Source: Salegentibacter sediminis (GTDB lineage Bacteria; Bacteroidota; Bacteroidia; Flavobacteriales; Flavobacteriaceae). From it: 64,000 nt of DNA. The notes below the pieces were generated by a model. The model was not told the origin of the DNA. It saw only the letters and a program-made list of their open reading frames with translations, and did not search any database. Made by a program: the position numbers and the translations under genes. Location: assembly GCF_002078605.1 (NCBI RefSeq), contig NZ_MSJR01000002.1, forward strand, positions 248,001 through 312,000. Reading direction: 5' to 3'. Positions 45,184 to 54,119 of the stretch are shown in pieces (position 1 is the stretch's first letter; each line of letters opens with the position of its first letter).

Positions 45184-46041
45184 TTAATTTATTCTGAATT
45201 CATATAGGTTTCCTCCTCGGCCTGCCGATTGTTCATCGGTGAGGTAAAGGCTTGTGCTATCTTTGAAGCAAACGCTCTCTTTCTGAGAATTATGACTAAA
45301 TTCCAGGTGTTTTATTTTTCCGCCTGCAAAATCATCACCTTTAAAATCTGTGATCACGTATAAAGATTTGTTGGTAAGCAAGATCAGCTTTTTCTGATCT
45401 TCACTTACTGAAGCCGCCGTAATACGGCAGGAGGTCTCTTTACAAGACTGAAATTCTCCTATTAATTTTGCCTTATGTTTGCCCGGGACATCAGGCAAAC
45501 GGTAGATCTTTGAAACTCCGTTGCTTTTGCTGCTGCGATTTTTAGTGAAGAGGTATAGATTTCCGTTTAAATGTGCAAAGGCTTCTATATCAAAATTTCT
45601 GTGTTTCCTTTTCGGCGGAAATTCTGTTTGATCTTCCAGCCGAAAAGAGATCTTTTCTGCAGTAATTTCTTCCGAAGTAATTTTTTCAGGATTCTTTACT
45701 TTATAAATAACCAGATCATCCCGTTTATTGCGGTTATTGCCAAAATCTCCGATATATAGATAATCTGAGGTATCCCAAGCCAGGTCTTCCCAATCCTTAT
45801 TTTCAGCATTGTTTATTTCGATGTCTTTTAATGTAGTTTCCCCCGGCTTAAGACCATAAAGTACATTTTCATTTCCTGAATCATTGATCATCCAGATCAT
45901 TTCTGAGCCGGGAAATTTTTCCATTCCGCTTACTTCTTTCATAGTGGCGGGGAGGTGTTGAATTTTTAGTAACTGCCCATAATCTTCACAACTCCATAGC
46001 AGGAAAATCCCCAGTAATGGAAATAGTTTAAAAGTCTTCAT
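45184..46041 (-). CDS. Beta-propeller-like lipoprotein of unknown function
   Basis: 285 residues. Signal peptide with lipobox LLWSC. The mature part has repeated beta-rich units of the kind seen in SdiA-regulated/esterase-like propellers: MKEVSGMEKFPGSEMIWMIN, DSGNENVLYGLKPGE, WEDLAWDTSDYLYIGDFGNN, FDIEAFAHLNGNLYLFTKNR and a final SVCFKDSTSLYLTDEQSAGR. I do not recognise an active site. It starts one base after the mscS stop and so is translated from the dps-mscS transcript; a role in the envelope is likely. Confidence 0.7.
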   Translation of the reverse strand: MKTFKLFPLLGIFLLWSCEDYGQLLKIQHLPATMKEVSGMEKFPGSEMIWMINDSGNENVLYGLKPGETTLKDIEINNAENKDWEDLAWDTSDYLYIGDFGNNRNKRDDLVIYKVKNPEKITSEEITAEKISFRLEDQTEFPPKRKHRNFDIEAFAHLNGNLYLFTKNRSSKSNGVSKIYRLPDVPGKHKAKLIGEFQSCKETSCRITAASVSEDQKKLILLTNKSLYVITDFKGDDFAGGKIKHLEFSHNSQKESVCFKDSTSLYLTDEQSAGRGGNLYEFRIN

Positions 46042-46042
46042 T

Positions 46043-46933
46043 TTACTGATTGTTGTCGGGGTTTTTTATGGATAAGTTATTAGAGAAATCGATAGTTCTA
46101 ATAGGGAATGGGATGGTGATATCGTTGGCATCAAAGGCCTGTTTGATCGCGATGATAGCCTTGTTTTTGGCAATTAGAATATCCCGGTTTTTAGTGACAT
46201 CTGTCCAGAACCTAATGACAAAATTAATAGAACTATCGCCAAACTCTGTATACATAAACTCTACTTCCTCGTTGGATTTGGGAGGGAAGATCTTTTCAAT
46301 GGTTTCCAGGCTGAGTTTTTGCACAAATTCCAAATTGGAATTATATGCGATTCCGCAGTCGAGCATAACACGGGACCGGGGAGTACTTGAAAAATTCTTA
46401 AAGGGTTCCTCTACAATTTTGGAGTTGGGGATAACTACATAATTGTTATCAGACTGTTTGATCACGATATTCCGAAGATTGATATCTATAACCTGCCCGG
46501 CGTACGAATTAGTTTCAATCCAGTCACCTATTTGAATTTCTGGAAGAAAACTAAGAATAACCCCGGAGAAAGTATTGTTTAAAGTGCCTTGAAGGGCAAG
46601 GCCTATAGCCAGACCTACAACTCCGGCACTTGCAAGAACAGTAGTTAAAACCTTATCCAGGTTAAGTAATCCCAGGGCAACAAAAAAGCCAATAAGTACT
46701 ACGACAAGCTTGAGAACCTTTATGATCATCCTGCGGATGGAAACCTGTTTAATCTTAATCCTTAACAGTCGGTCCAGGACTCTGCCAAGATAGCGTGCCA
46801 GAATAAGAAATAGGCCAAAAACAAGAATGGCCAGCACAAAATTCGGTAAATTCAGAATTATTGTATCCAGCCATTCCTGAAGTTTGCTCCCTATTTTTTT
46901 CAGGGAATCATAAAAGTTATAATCATCGAACAT
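46043..46933 (-). CDS. MscS-family small-conductance mechanosensitive channel
   Basis: 296 residues. An N-terminal amphipathic region precedes transmembrane helices (about 28-110), including the pore-lining VVGLAIGLALQGTLNNTFSG. The beta domain has FLPEIQIGDWIETNSYAGQ and NYVVIPNSKIVEEPFKNFS, both family signatures. It opens on membrane tension to release solutes during hypo-osmotic shock. It lies between dps (12-base gap) and the propeller-like lipoprotein (1-base gap) in one operon, pointing to a stress-response unit. Confidence 0.93.
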   Translation of the reverse strand: MFDDYNFYDSLKKIGSKLQEWLDTIILNLPNFVLAILVFGLFLILARYLGRVLDRLLRIKIKQVSIRRMIIKVLKLVVVLIGFFVALGLLNLDKVLTTVLASAGVVGLAIGLALQGTLNNTFSGVILSFLPEIQIGDWIETNSYAGQVIDINLRNIVIKQSDNNYVVIPNSKIVEEPFKNFSSTPRSRVMLDCGIAYNSNLEFVQKLSLETIEKIFPPKSNEEVEFMYTEFGDSSINFVIRFWTDVTKNRDILIAKNKAIIAIKQAFDANDITIPFPIRTIDFSNNLSIKNPDNNQ

Positions 46934-46945
46934 TAAGAGAGGGGA

Positions 46946-47449
46946 TTACTTAGCCTTTTTTACCGGGGCATGACCATCGGTAGTTTTCATTTTCCAGGCG
47001 TCAAGCATCCAGCTTGTTTTCTCCAGTTCTCTAATGTAAGCTCCAATAAGATCTATAGTACCTTCATCGCCGGCTTTATCGGCAACTTCTACCACGCTAC
47101 GCATTTGTTTTAGCAAGATGCCGTGGTCTTTCAGGAGCGTTTCAATCATTTCGTAATCGGTAAGATCGGCCTTTGCTTCTTTAAGGTTTGAAGCTTTCAG
47201 GTATTCGCTTAGATTACTTGTTGGCTGATGGCGAAGGGTTAAGATCCTTTCGGCTATTTCATCTACTTTTAGCTTGGCATCATCATACAGCTCTTCGAAT
47301 TTTTCGTGAAGGTCAAAGAAATTCTTTCCTATAACGTTCCAGTGAAAATTCCGAAGTTTCTGGTAATAAAGATGATAATCGGCAAGGAGAACATTAAGCT
47401 CTTTAACTGTGTTCTCGGTTTTCTTTTTATCTAATCCTAAGTAACTCAT
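46946..47449 (-). CDS. dps: Dps family ferritin-like DNA-protection protein
   Basis: 167 residues of the Dps/miniferritin four-helix fold. YYQKLRNFHWNVIGKNFFDL followed by HEKFEELYDDAKLKVDEIAE carries the His, Asp and Glu ferroxidase ligands shared between subunits. The dodecamer stores iron oxidised with hydrogen peroxide and can protect DNA in stationary phase. The Lys-rich C-terminus (GHAPVKKAK) could contact DNA. First gene of the dps-mscS-lipoprotein unit; no promoter box is obvious upstream. Confidence 0.93.
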   Translation of the reverse strand: MSYLGLDKKKTENTVKELNVLLADYHLYYQKLRNFHWNVIGKNFFDLHEKFEELYDDAKLKVDEIAERILTLRHQPTSNLSEYLKASNLKEAKADLTDYEMIETLLKDHGILLKQMRSVVEVADKAGDEGTIDLIGAYIRELEKTSWMLDAWKMKTTDGHAPVKKAK

Positions 47450-47548
47450 AGTTTTTGTTTATTGATTCTTAAATTATGATACTAAAATACAATAGTTTAG
47501 TGAGCTTGCCAAGCCGTATTATTGCTTTAATAGAAGTTTAACGAGTTA

Positions 47549-47869
47549 TTAATCGATTGGGCGATGGCCCTTGAGGTCCAGCTTTTTCATCATTTCATCG
47601 GACACCTGTCCACTGGAAATTCCATAACCATCTACAAGGACACCTTTTCGGCCATTGGTTGTGGATATGGCATAAAGAATGGCATTATCGTCGGGGTTGC
47701 TCATTCCTTCGAAACGAAGCACCTTATCAACGTCAAATTCTTCAATGCCATAAGTTTCATTTTTAGATTTGATCTCAATTTGTTCATCCAGCAGATTGAA
47801 ATCGTGTTCATATCCTTCTTCCAGTTTCAGTTTATTAATTGCCTGGGATAATGTTCCGTAATCTTTCAT
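47549..47869 (-). CDS. Small conserved cytoplasmic protein
   Basis: 106 residues, no signal or membrane segment: MKDYGTLSQAINKLKLEEGY at the start, then IEIKSKNETYGIEEFDVDKV and a beta-rich end GRKGVLVDGYGISSGQVSDE. It resembles a small Bacteroidota family often carrying the misleading name phosphoribosylpyrophosphate synthetase, although none of the PRPP synthetase motifs is present and it is far too short. No function is assigned. It stands alone, 99 bases upstream of dps on the same strand. Confidence 0.7.
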   Translation of the reverse strand: MKDYGTLSQAINKLKLEEGYEHDFNLLDEQIEIKSKNETYGIEEFDVDKVLRFEGMSNPDDNAILYAISTTNGRKGVLVDGYGISSGQVSDEMMKKLDLKGHRPID

Positions 47870-47992
47870 TTTAATTATTTTGACATGATTAGAGTATTAA
47901 ATTACGGCGCAAGCCCAATATTTGCAAACTACTACGGGGGTTTAGGATAAGTTTAACTCGTGATAAAAACTACTTCCGGAGAAAAGAAAAGT

Positions 47993-48154
47993 TTAGAAGT
48001 CCTTTCCTTGTTGCTCATCTTCATTTTTCTTTTTTCTGCGGAAGAAGCTAAGAGGGAAAACAAGGAAAATAAACAGGTACCAGCCGGTGAGGATCCCGAT
48101 TATGGTGATAAGGGCTGCAAGAATAAAAAACCAATAGGTACGCAGAAAATTCAT
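47993..48154 (-). CDS. 53-residue membrane microprotein coupled to the DCC-family gene
   Basis: Translation from 48154 gives MNFLRTYWFFILAALITIIG continuing into ILTGWYLFIFLVFPLSFF and a charged tail RRKKKNEDEQQGKDF. This is two adjacent hydrophobic helices with a positive, cytoplasmic C-terminus. Its ATG overlaps the TGA of the upstream DCC-family gene (ATGA, 48151-48154), typical of translational coupling. The coding-like composition and perfect coupling make it a probable real gene. Function unknown; a membrane partner of the DCC protein is a reasonable guess. Confidence 0.7.
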   Translation of the reverse strand: MNFLRTYWFFILAALITIIGILTGWYLFIFLVFPLSFFRRKKKNEDEQQGKDF

Positions 48155-48615
48155 AATAATGCCAAAATAACAAAAACAGCGAGAAGGTAAAAAAGCCAGT
48201 AGAATTTAAAATTGACAGGGTCTTCTCCCAGAAGTGCTTTAGTAAGCTTAAAGTAAAAATCCCGGTTTTTCGCTATATGATTATAAGCTTCATCACTTAA
48301 CTTTTCAAACCAGGAATATTGTTGGTACCAATGATGCCATTTTTCATCACCGGTGTAGTATAAGCTTCTGTAGGCAGAATCGGGCCCGCTGTAAACCCTG
48401 CCATCGGGTTCGATAAGTCGGCTTGCCTTTTTGAATTCTTTTTCTGGAATATCAGGAAATTCGCCAGCTTCCTCCTGGTAAGTAACAAATCGGAGTTTAG
48501 CTTTTGTTTTTAGTTGCCAACGGGTCTTCCAGAATTTACAAAAGCCGCAGGTGCCATCCCAAACCATTGTAGGTTTTTTTGGGGGATATTCGGTTTGGTT
48601 TATTTTAGCAAACAT
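48151..48615 (-). CDS. DCC-family (DUF393) thiol-disulfide oxidoreductase-like protein
   Basis: 154 residues. PTMVWDGTCGFCKFWKTRW carries the DxxCxxC motif that names the family, in a thioredoxin-like fold; YSGPDSAYRSLYY and KWHHWYQQYSWFEKLSDEAY follow, and the last 25 residues form a hydrophobic helix (YWLFYLLAVFVILALL). Redox activity is assumed from the CxxC and not shown. The stop codon overlaps the start of the 53-residue membrane protein. Confidence 0.85.
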   Translation of the reverse strand: MFAKINQTEYPPKKPTMVWDGTCGFCKFWKTRWQLKTKAKLRFVTYQEEAGEFPDIPEKEFKKASRLIEPDGRVYSGPDSAYRSLYYTGDEKWHHWYQQYSWFEKLSDEAYNHIAKNRDFYFKLTKALLGEDPVNFKFYWLFYLLAVFVILALL

Positions 48616-48749
48616 TTTCTTTAGAATTATTTTTAAGGCCTTTTAAAGTTATTAAATCTTTAATAAAATCATGAAACATATCAGGGTAAAGAATAATTTC
48701 CAGGAAATATTCATACTTTTATAAATTATTTTAATTTTTCAGAGAGATT

Positions 48750-49757
48750 ATGAAGAATAAGATCACCCTTAAGGAATTAGCAAAACTGCTTAATGTATCA
48801 ATTTCAACCGTTTCCAAAGCTTTAAATGACAGCCCCGAGATAAGCGCCAAGACCGTTGAGCGGGTAAAGGAACTTGCTAAATTGCATAATTACAGGCCTA
48901 ATCCGGTAGCTGTAAATCTTAAAAGCAGCAAGAGTGGGACTATTGGAGTTATTATCCCAAATATTTCCAATTCCTTTTTTGCCCGTGTACTTTCGGGGAT
49001 TGAAGCAGAAGCCCAACGTGCCGGTTTGCAGGTGATCACTTATATTTCTAATGAAAAGTTGGATAGAGAGAAGCAGATCTGTGATATGTTAACCACAGGT
49101 TATGTAGATGGGGTTTTGATAGCTGTAGCAGAAGAGACTCAACGAAAAAAAGAATTTGACCATCTATACCAACTGGTGGAATATGGAATCCCGGTAGTAT
49201 TGTATGACAGGATAAATTTTGACATTCCCGCCGACCGAATAGGAATAGATGATGTAGGTACTTTTGCTGATGTAACCAAAGGCTTACTGGCAAAAGGCAT
49301 TAGAAAAATAGGAATAGCTACTACTATCCATCATATGGGTGTGGGAAAACTGAGGATAGAGGGTTATAAAGAGGCTTTGCCTAAAAATGAAAATTATTAT
49401 ATCGCCAACTCGGCCCGGCCGGAGTCTTTAAAAGAGAAAACCGAAAAGATGCTTGTTAAGGATAAGGTAGAGGCAGTAATCTGCACCGATTTTGAAAGTA
49501 CCATGCAGGTCTACCGATCGGCTTTTGAACATACAATAAATATCCCTGAGGATCTGAAAGTTATAGGTTTTATAGGGAAAGAACTCGCCAACTTTTTAAC
49601 TCCGAGTATCAGCTATATCGACCAGTTTCCCGAAGAGATGGGAACGGGAGCAATGCAGTTACTGGAGGCTCGTCTTAATAATTACAATAAAGATAAATCC
49701 GGCACCGAGAGAATACTTAAAACCAGCCTGGTACATTTGGAGTCTACCAAATTCTAA
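48750..49757 (+). CDS. LacI-family transcriptional regulator
   Basis: 335 residues. The DNA-binding head ITLKELAKLLNVSISTVSKA (helix-turn-helix plus hinge YRPNPVAVNLKSSKSGTIGV) is followed by a periplasmic-binding-protein-like effector domain (ISNSFFARVLSGIEAEAQRA; GVLIAVAEETQ; VVLYDRINFDIPADRIGIDD). Relatives sense sugars and regulate carbohydrate genes. The neighbouring acyltransferase/polysaccharide genes start 305 bases downstream on the same strand; whether it controls them cannot be told. Effector unknown. Confidence 0.92.
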   Translation: MKNKITLKELAKLLNVSISTVSKALNDSPEISAKTVERVKELAKLHNYRPNPVAVNLKSSKSGTIGVIIPNISNSFFARVLSGIEAEAQRAGLQVITYISNEKLDREKQICDMLTTGYVDGVLIAVAEETQRKKEFDHLYQLVEYGIPVVLYDRINFDIPADRIGIDDVGTFADVTKGLLAKGIRKIGIATTIHHMGVGKLRIEGYKEALPKNENYYIANSARPESLKEKTEKMLVKDKVEAVICTDFESTMQVYRSAFEHTINIPEDLKVIGFIGKELANFLTPSISYIDQFPEEMGTGAMQLLEARLNNYNKDKSGTERILKTSLVHLESTKF

Positions 49758-50062
49758 ATTATCTATAGCCCTGGAGAGGATTATTTATAGGGCAGATTTA
49801 GGTATGCTATGCCATACCGGTGCTTCTTTGAAGTTTCCCTATAATTTCTTTTTAACAGAGGTTTTTTTACAGAGAAATAACGAAGGAGGACCTAGCTAGA
49901 TGTGATTATTTACGAGTTGATTTATTTGATTTATTTCTAAAGAGTATCCGGTATATCAGAATCTTATAATCTAAAAATACTTTTCAAGAAATAAGTTGGA
50001 TGCTTGGAGGTAAACAAATAATAATTCTATTTTTGCCGATGCTTCTGAAAGAACTATAGAAA
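49758..50062. other. Gap between the LacI-type gene and the first MBOAT gene
   Basis: 305 bases without a coding frame. It contains an inverted repeat GGTATG-ctatgc-CATACC (49801-49818), a possible operator, a weak GCCCT/AGGGC stem near 49768-49793, and the promoter at 50004-50035. Nothing else recognisable. Confidence 0.5.
50004..50035 (+). promoter_or_regulatory. Sigma-A-type promoter of the first MBOAT gene
   Basis: TTG (50004-50006), 21-base spacer, TATTTTTG (50028-50035), ending 27 bases before the start codon at 50063. Confidence 0.65.
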
Positions 50063-51508
50063 ATGTTATTCAACTCCCTGGACTTTGCGATCTTTCTGCC
50101 GATTGTTTTTATTCTTTACTGGTTTGTTTTTAACAAAAATCTAAAATGGCAAAACCTACTGGTTGCTGCAGCTAGTTATGTTTTCTACGGTTGGTGGGAT
50201 TGGCGATTTCTTTCGCTTATACTTTTTAGCACTTTAGTGGATTATTTTGTTGGTGTGAGCTTAGGCAAAACGGAAGCCCCAACGAGAAGAAAAGTCTTAC
50301 TTTGGATAAGTATCCTGGTTAATCTTGGTTTCCTGGGATTCTTCAAATACTATAACTTTTTTCTGGATAATTTTAAGTCGGCTTTTAGTATCGCGGGCTA
50401 TGAATTGAATGCAAATTCTCTTAATATCATCCTTCCTGTTGGAATTAGTTTTTACACCTTCCAAACTTTGAGTTATACCATAGATGTGTATAAAGAACGA
50501 TTAGAACCAACTAAAAATTTCATCTCTTTTGCGGCTTTTGTCAGTTTCTTTCCCCAGTTGGTTGCAGGTCCTATTGAAAGGGCGTCTAATTTATTGCCAC
50601 AATTTTATAAGCCGAGAAAATTTGAATATAGCCAGGGAGTTGATGGCATGCGGCAGATTTTGTGGGGACTGTTCAAAAAGGTAGTAATCGCAGATAACTG
50701 TGCGGTATATGCCAATCATATTTTTGAAAACTCTGCAGATATGTCTGGGAGTACTTTAGCTTTGGGAGCTGTGTTTTTCACCTTTCAGATCTATGGGGAT
50801 TTCTCCGGATACTCAGATATTGCTATAGGAACCGCCCGACTTTTTGGTTTTAATTTAATGCAGAATTTTGCATCCCCATATTTTTCCAGAGATATCGCAG
50901 AATTTTGGAGGCGTTGGCATATATCCTTATCCACATGGTTTAGGGATTATTTGTATATACCCCTGGGAGGAAGCCGGGGAGGCACTTTGATGAAAGTCAG
51001 GAATACCTTTATTATATTTATTGTAAGCGGTTTCTGGCACGGGGCAAACTGGACTTTTATTGTATGGGGGGCATTGAATGCAGTTTATTTTCTCCCCTTA
51101 CTACTAACTAATAAAAACCGTCAGAATATGGAAGTGGTGGCCGAGGATTCTTATTTGCCTTCATTGAAAGAGATGGGACAGATGACTTTAACCTTTGGAC
51201 TAACGGTAATTGCCTGGGTGTTTTTTAGAGCGGAGAATATTGGACATGCCGTGAGCTACTTGGGAGGAATGTTTTCATGGTCATTTTTTAATGAACCCTC
51301 ATACTCTGGGATTTCTTTTCTTAAAACTTTAATACCAATATTAATTTTATTTTTTACCGTTGAATGGTTAGGTAGAAGAAACCAGTATGCCTTATCCCAG
51401 GGTTTATTAAAAAATAATGTTTTAAGGAAAACCTTATACTTAACGATCTCTATATTAGTTTTATTATTTTATGGACAAAATCAGGAATTCATATATTTTC
51501 AGTTTTAA
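50063..51508 (+). CDS. MBOAT-family O-acyltransferase (AlgI-like), copy 1
   Basis: 481 residues, about eleven membrane helices. The AlgI/DltB signature is intact: EFWRRWHISLSTWFRDYLYI then PLGGSRGG near residue 280, and the catalytic His in VSGFWHGANWTFIVWG near 322. Such proteins pass acyl groups, usually acetyl, across the inner membrane for transfer onto exported polysaccharide by an SGNH partner. The next gene starts immediately after its stop codon and encodes such a partner. It is nearly identical to copy 2 (52668) for about 420 residues and then diverges. Confidence 0.93.
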   Translation: MLFNSLDFAIFLPIVFILYWFVFNKNLKWQNLLVAAASYVFYGWWDWRFLSLILFSTLVDYFVGVSLGKTEAPTRRKVLLWISILVNLGFLGFFKYYNFFLDNFKSAFSIAGYELNANSLNIILPVGISFYTFQTLSYTIDVYKERLEPTKNFISFAAFVSFFPQLVAGPIERASNLLPQFYKPRKFEYSQGVDGMRQILWGLFKKVVIADNCAVYANHIFENSADMSGSTLALGAVFFTFQIYGDFSGYSDIAIGTARLFGFNLMQNFASPYFSRDIAEFWRRWHISLSTWFRDYLYIPLGGSRGGTLMKVRNTFIIFIVSGFWHGANWTFIVWGALNAVYFLPLLLTNKNRQNMEVVAEDSYLPSLKEMGQMTLTFGLTVIAWVFFRAENIGHAVSYLGGMFSWSFFNEPSYSGISFLKTLIPILILFFTVEWLGRRNQYALSQGLLKNNVLRKTLYLTISILVLLFYGQNQEFIYFQF

Positions 51509-52519
51509 ATGAAAAAATTCTTAAATAAAATATTAATATTTTCAATAATTCTTTTTGTTTTCAATTTAGTATTGGGATTTATTTTGCCTATTCGGACGTA
51601 TTATGGAAATGAGATGTTTGAACAAAAATTTTCATCTATTAAAAATGATTTAAATGATTATAATTTATATTTTTTTGGCTCAAGTAGGATTGTGAATGGA
51701 ATTAACCCTAAAGTATTTGATTCGGTTATGCAGGTAAATGACAGGGATATTAATTCGTATAATTTGGGAAGTTACGGAACCTGGTTTAATGAAAATATTT
51801 TTTTAATCAATTCAATTTTAAATGATACTTCTATAAAAGATGCAACTTTTATGATAGAGTTTCAACAGGTTATGAGTGTGCCCTGGGAAAAGATTGATAA
51901 CCATAAAAATATTTATTATCAGAGTTCTGATAATTTCACTTTTATCCTTAACTATGTTCTAGATAAGGATATTAGAACATTTCGAGACTTTTTAATTGGA
52001 GTACATTATATCTTTTCATATTCAATAAGTGAAACTTTAAATATTTTTAATCTAGGTAAGCTTAAAGGCTTAGAGTCCTATTCACATTCAAAGGAGTCTA
52101 AAAAATTTGATAATAAAGGTTTTTTTGCTATTGATAGTAGAAAAGAAATGAATCAAATTACTATATCCAATTATCAATCAAAAGGTGTTCAGTTATTTCA
52201 GGCTAATGAAAGCAAATCAAATGGGGCTTTTGAAAAAAAAATTAATGAAATAATCAAAAAAGCACAGGAAAGAAATATTTCCATAATTTTTATTTTAACA
52301 CCTAAAAATTATACTAAGGAAATGGTTGCAAACTACAAAACTTTGCCATCGGAAAATAAAATAGATTACGAAAAATTCTTGGATCAAACTTCCTTGTTTG
52401 AAGCGGCCAATTGGGGAGACCATACTCATTTCAATTTTCAGGGAGCGCAATATTTCACAGAATTTGTAGCGAAAGAATTCCTGATTTTGAATAGGAATGA
52501 GGCTAGTGAAAATAAGTAG
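51509..52519 (+). CDS. SGNH-hydrolase-like partner of MBOAT copy 1 (AlgJ/AlgX-like)
   Basis: 336 residues. An N-terminal membrane anchor (LIFSIILFVFNLVLGFILPI) precedes a periplasmic domain. LYFFGSSRIVNGINPKVF has the GxS block and NWGDHTHFNFQGAQYFTEF the DxxH block of SGNH acylesterases/acyltransferases. In alginate-type systems this partner moves the acyl group from the MBOAT channel to the sugar. The gene abuts the MBOAT stop codon with no gap. It is very AT-rich compared with the MBOAT gene and shows little similarity to the second partner (54120). Confidence 0.75.
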   Translation: MKKFLNKILIFSIILFVFNLVLGFILPIRTYYGNEMFEQKFSSIKNDLNDYNLYFFGSSRIVNGINPKVFDSVMQVNDRDINSYNLGSYGTWFNENIFLINSILNDTSIKDATFMIEFQQVMSVPWEKIDNHKNIYYQSSDNFTFILNYVLDKDIRTFRDFLIGVHYIFSYSISETLNIFNLGKLKGLESYSHSKESKKFDNKGFFAIDSRKEMNQITISNYQSKGVQLFQANESKSNGAFEKKINEIIKKAQERNISIIFILTPKNYTKEMVANYKTLPSENKIDYEKFLDQTSLFEAANWGDHTHFNFQGAQYFTEFVAKEFLILNRNEASENK

Positions 52520-52667
52520 TTAAAGCTAAAATGTAGGAAATGCAATAACAAAACTCTGTTTCATTTTTTATTGAGTTAATTATAATCTGGATGGTTTAAT
52601 CTATGCTGGAACTCTCAACATCAAAAAAAATGATTTTATATTTACCTCTGTTTTAAAATTGGAATGA

Positions 52668-54116
52668 ATGCTTTTTAATTCTCTGGACTTTGCGATCTTT
52701 TTGCCGATCGTTTTTATTCTTTACTGGTTTGTATTTAACAAAAGTCTAAAATGGCAAAACTTATTGGTTGCTGTAGCCAGTTATGTCTTCTATGGTTGGT
52801 GGGATTGGCGATTTTTGTCATTGATTCTTTTTAGTACTTTAGTAGATTACTTTGTGGGGGTGAGTTTAGGTAAAACCGAAGCCCCAACGAGAAGAAAAGT
52901 CTTACTTTGGATAAGTATCCTGGTTAATCTTGGTTTCCTGGGGTTCTTTAAATATTATAATTTCTTTCTAGATAATTTTAAATCTGCTTTTAGTATCGCG
53001 GGTTACGAACTAAATGCAAATTCTCTTAATATCATCCTTCCTGTTGGAATTAGTTTTTACACCTTCCAAACTTTGAGTTATACAATAGATGTTTATAAAG
53101 ACCGGCTTGAACCAACTAAAAATTTCATCTCTTTTGCGGCATTTGTGAGTTTCTTTCCCCAGTTGGTTGCCGGGCCAATTGAAAGAGCCTCCAATCTTCT
53201 GCCCCAATTTTATAAGCCGAGAAAATTTGAATACAGCCAGGGAGTTGATGGCATGCGGCAGATTTTGTGGGGACTGTTCAAAAAGGTAGTAATCGCAGAT
53301 AACTGTGCGGTATATGCCAATCATATTTTTGAAAACTCTGCAGATATGTCTGGGAGTACATTAGCTTTGGGAGCTGTGTTTTTCACTTTTCAGATCTATG
53401 GAGATTTCTCCGGGTACTCTGATATTGCCATAGGAACGGCCAGGATTTTTGGATTTAAATTAATGCAAAACTTTGCCTTCCCTTATTTTTCCCGGGATAT
53501 CGCAGAATTCTGGAGACGTTGGCATATCTCTTTATCTACCTGGTTTAGGGATTATTTGTATATACCACTTGGAGGAAGCCGGGGTGGCACCTGGATGAAG
53601 GTAAGAAACACTTTTATAATATTCATGGTAAGCGGTTTCTGGCATGGGGCAAACTGGACTTTTATTGTATGGGGTGCATTGAATGCAGTTTATTTTCTCC
53701 CATTACTCCTAACCAATAAAAACCGTCAGAATATGGAGGTAGTAGCCGAGGATTCCTATTTTCCTTCTTTGAAAGAGTTTGGTCAAATGACTTTAACTTT
53801 TGGATTGACTGTAATTGCCTGGGTGTTTTTCAGAGCAGAGAATATTGGTCACGCGATAAGTTATTTGGGAGGGATGTTTTCTGAATCTTTATTAAGTATT
53901 CCCTATTATGAAGGAATTGGCTATGCAAAATTTCTGATTCCATTGTTGGCAATATTTATATTTATTGAATGGTTAGAAAGAAGGAACCAGTTCGCTTTGG
54001 AAAAATTACTCTTAAATCAATCAATATTTATACGTTTAGCGGCTTATTATACGATTGCTTTTTTAATTTTTTATACCGCTGGTGAAGAACAACAATTTAT
54101 TTATTTCCAATTTTAA
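52668..54116 (+). CDS. MBOAT-family O-acyltransferase (AlgI-like), copy 2
   Basis: 482 residues, a close paralogue of the gene at 50063: same signature EFWRRWHISLSTWFRDYLYI and catalytic VSGFWHGANWTFIVWG. DNA identity is patchy. Runs of 125 and 65 identical bases (53235-53359 and 52878-52942) alternate with segments full of synonymous changes, and the last 55 residues differ strongly (SESLLSIPYYEGIGYAKFLI versus the other copy's SWSFFNEPSYSGISFLKTLI). The divergent end may adapt it to its own partner, which starts 3 bases downstream. Confidence 0.93.
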   Translation: MLFNSLDFAIFLPIVFILYWFVFNKSLKWQNLLVAVASYVFYGWWDWRFLSLILFSTLVDYFVGVSLGKTEAPTRRKVLLWISILVNLGFLGFFKYYNFFLDNFKSAFSIAGYELNANSLNIILPVGISFYTFQTLSYTIDVYKDRLEPTKNFISFAAFVSFFPQLVAGPIERASNLLPQFYKPRKFEYSQGVDGMRQILWGLFKKVVIADNCAVYANHIFENSADMSGSTLALGAVFFTFQIYGDFSGYSDIAIGTARIFGFKLMQNFAFPYFSRDIAEFWRRWHISLSTWFRDYLYIPLGGSRGGTWMKVRNTFIIFMVSGFWHGANWTFIVWGALNAVYFLPLLLTNKNRQNMEVVAEDSYFPSLKEFGQMTLTFGLTVIAWVFFRAENIGHAISYLGGMFSESLLSIPYYEGIGYAKFLIPLLAIFIFIEWLERRNQFALEKLLLNQSIFIRLAAYYTIAFLIFYTAGEEQQFIYFQF

Positions 54117-54119
54117 TAA

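Noticed and set aside
47549-47869. Small protein as a phosphoribosylpyrophosphate synthetase
   Set aside because: It is 106 residues long and lacks the PRPP-binding loop and catalytic motifs; the name is a known carry-over label.
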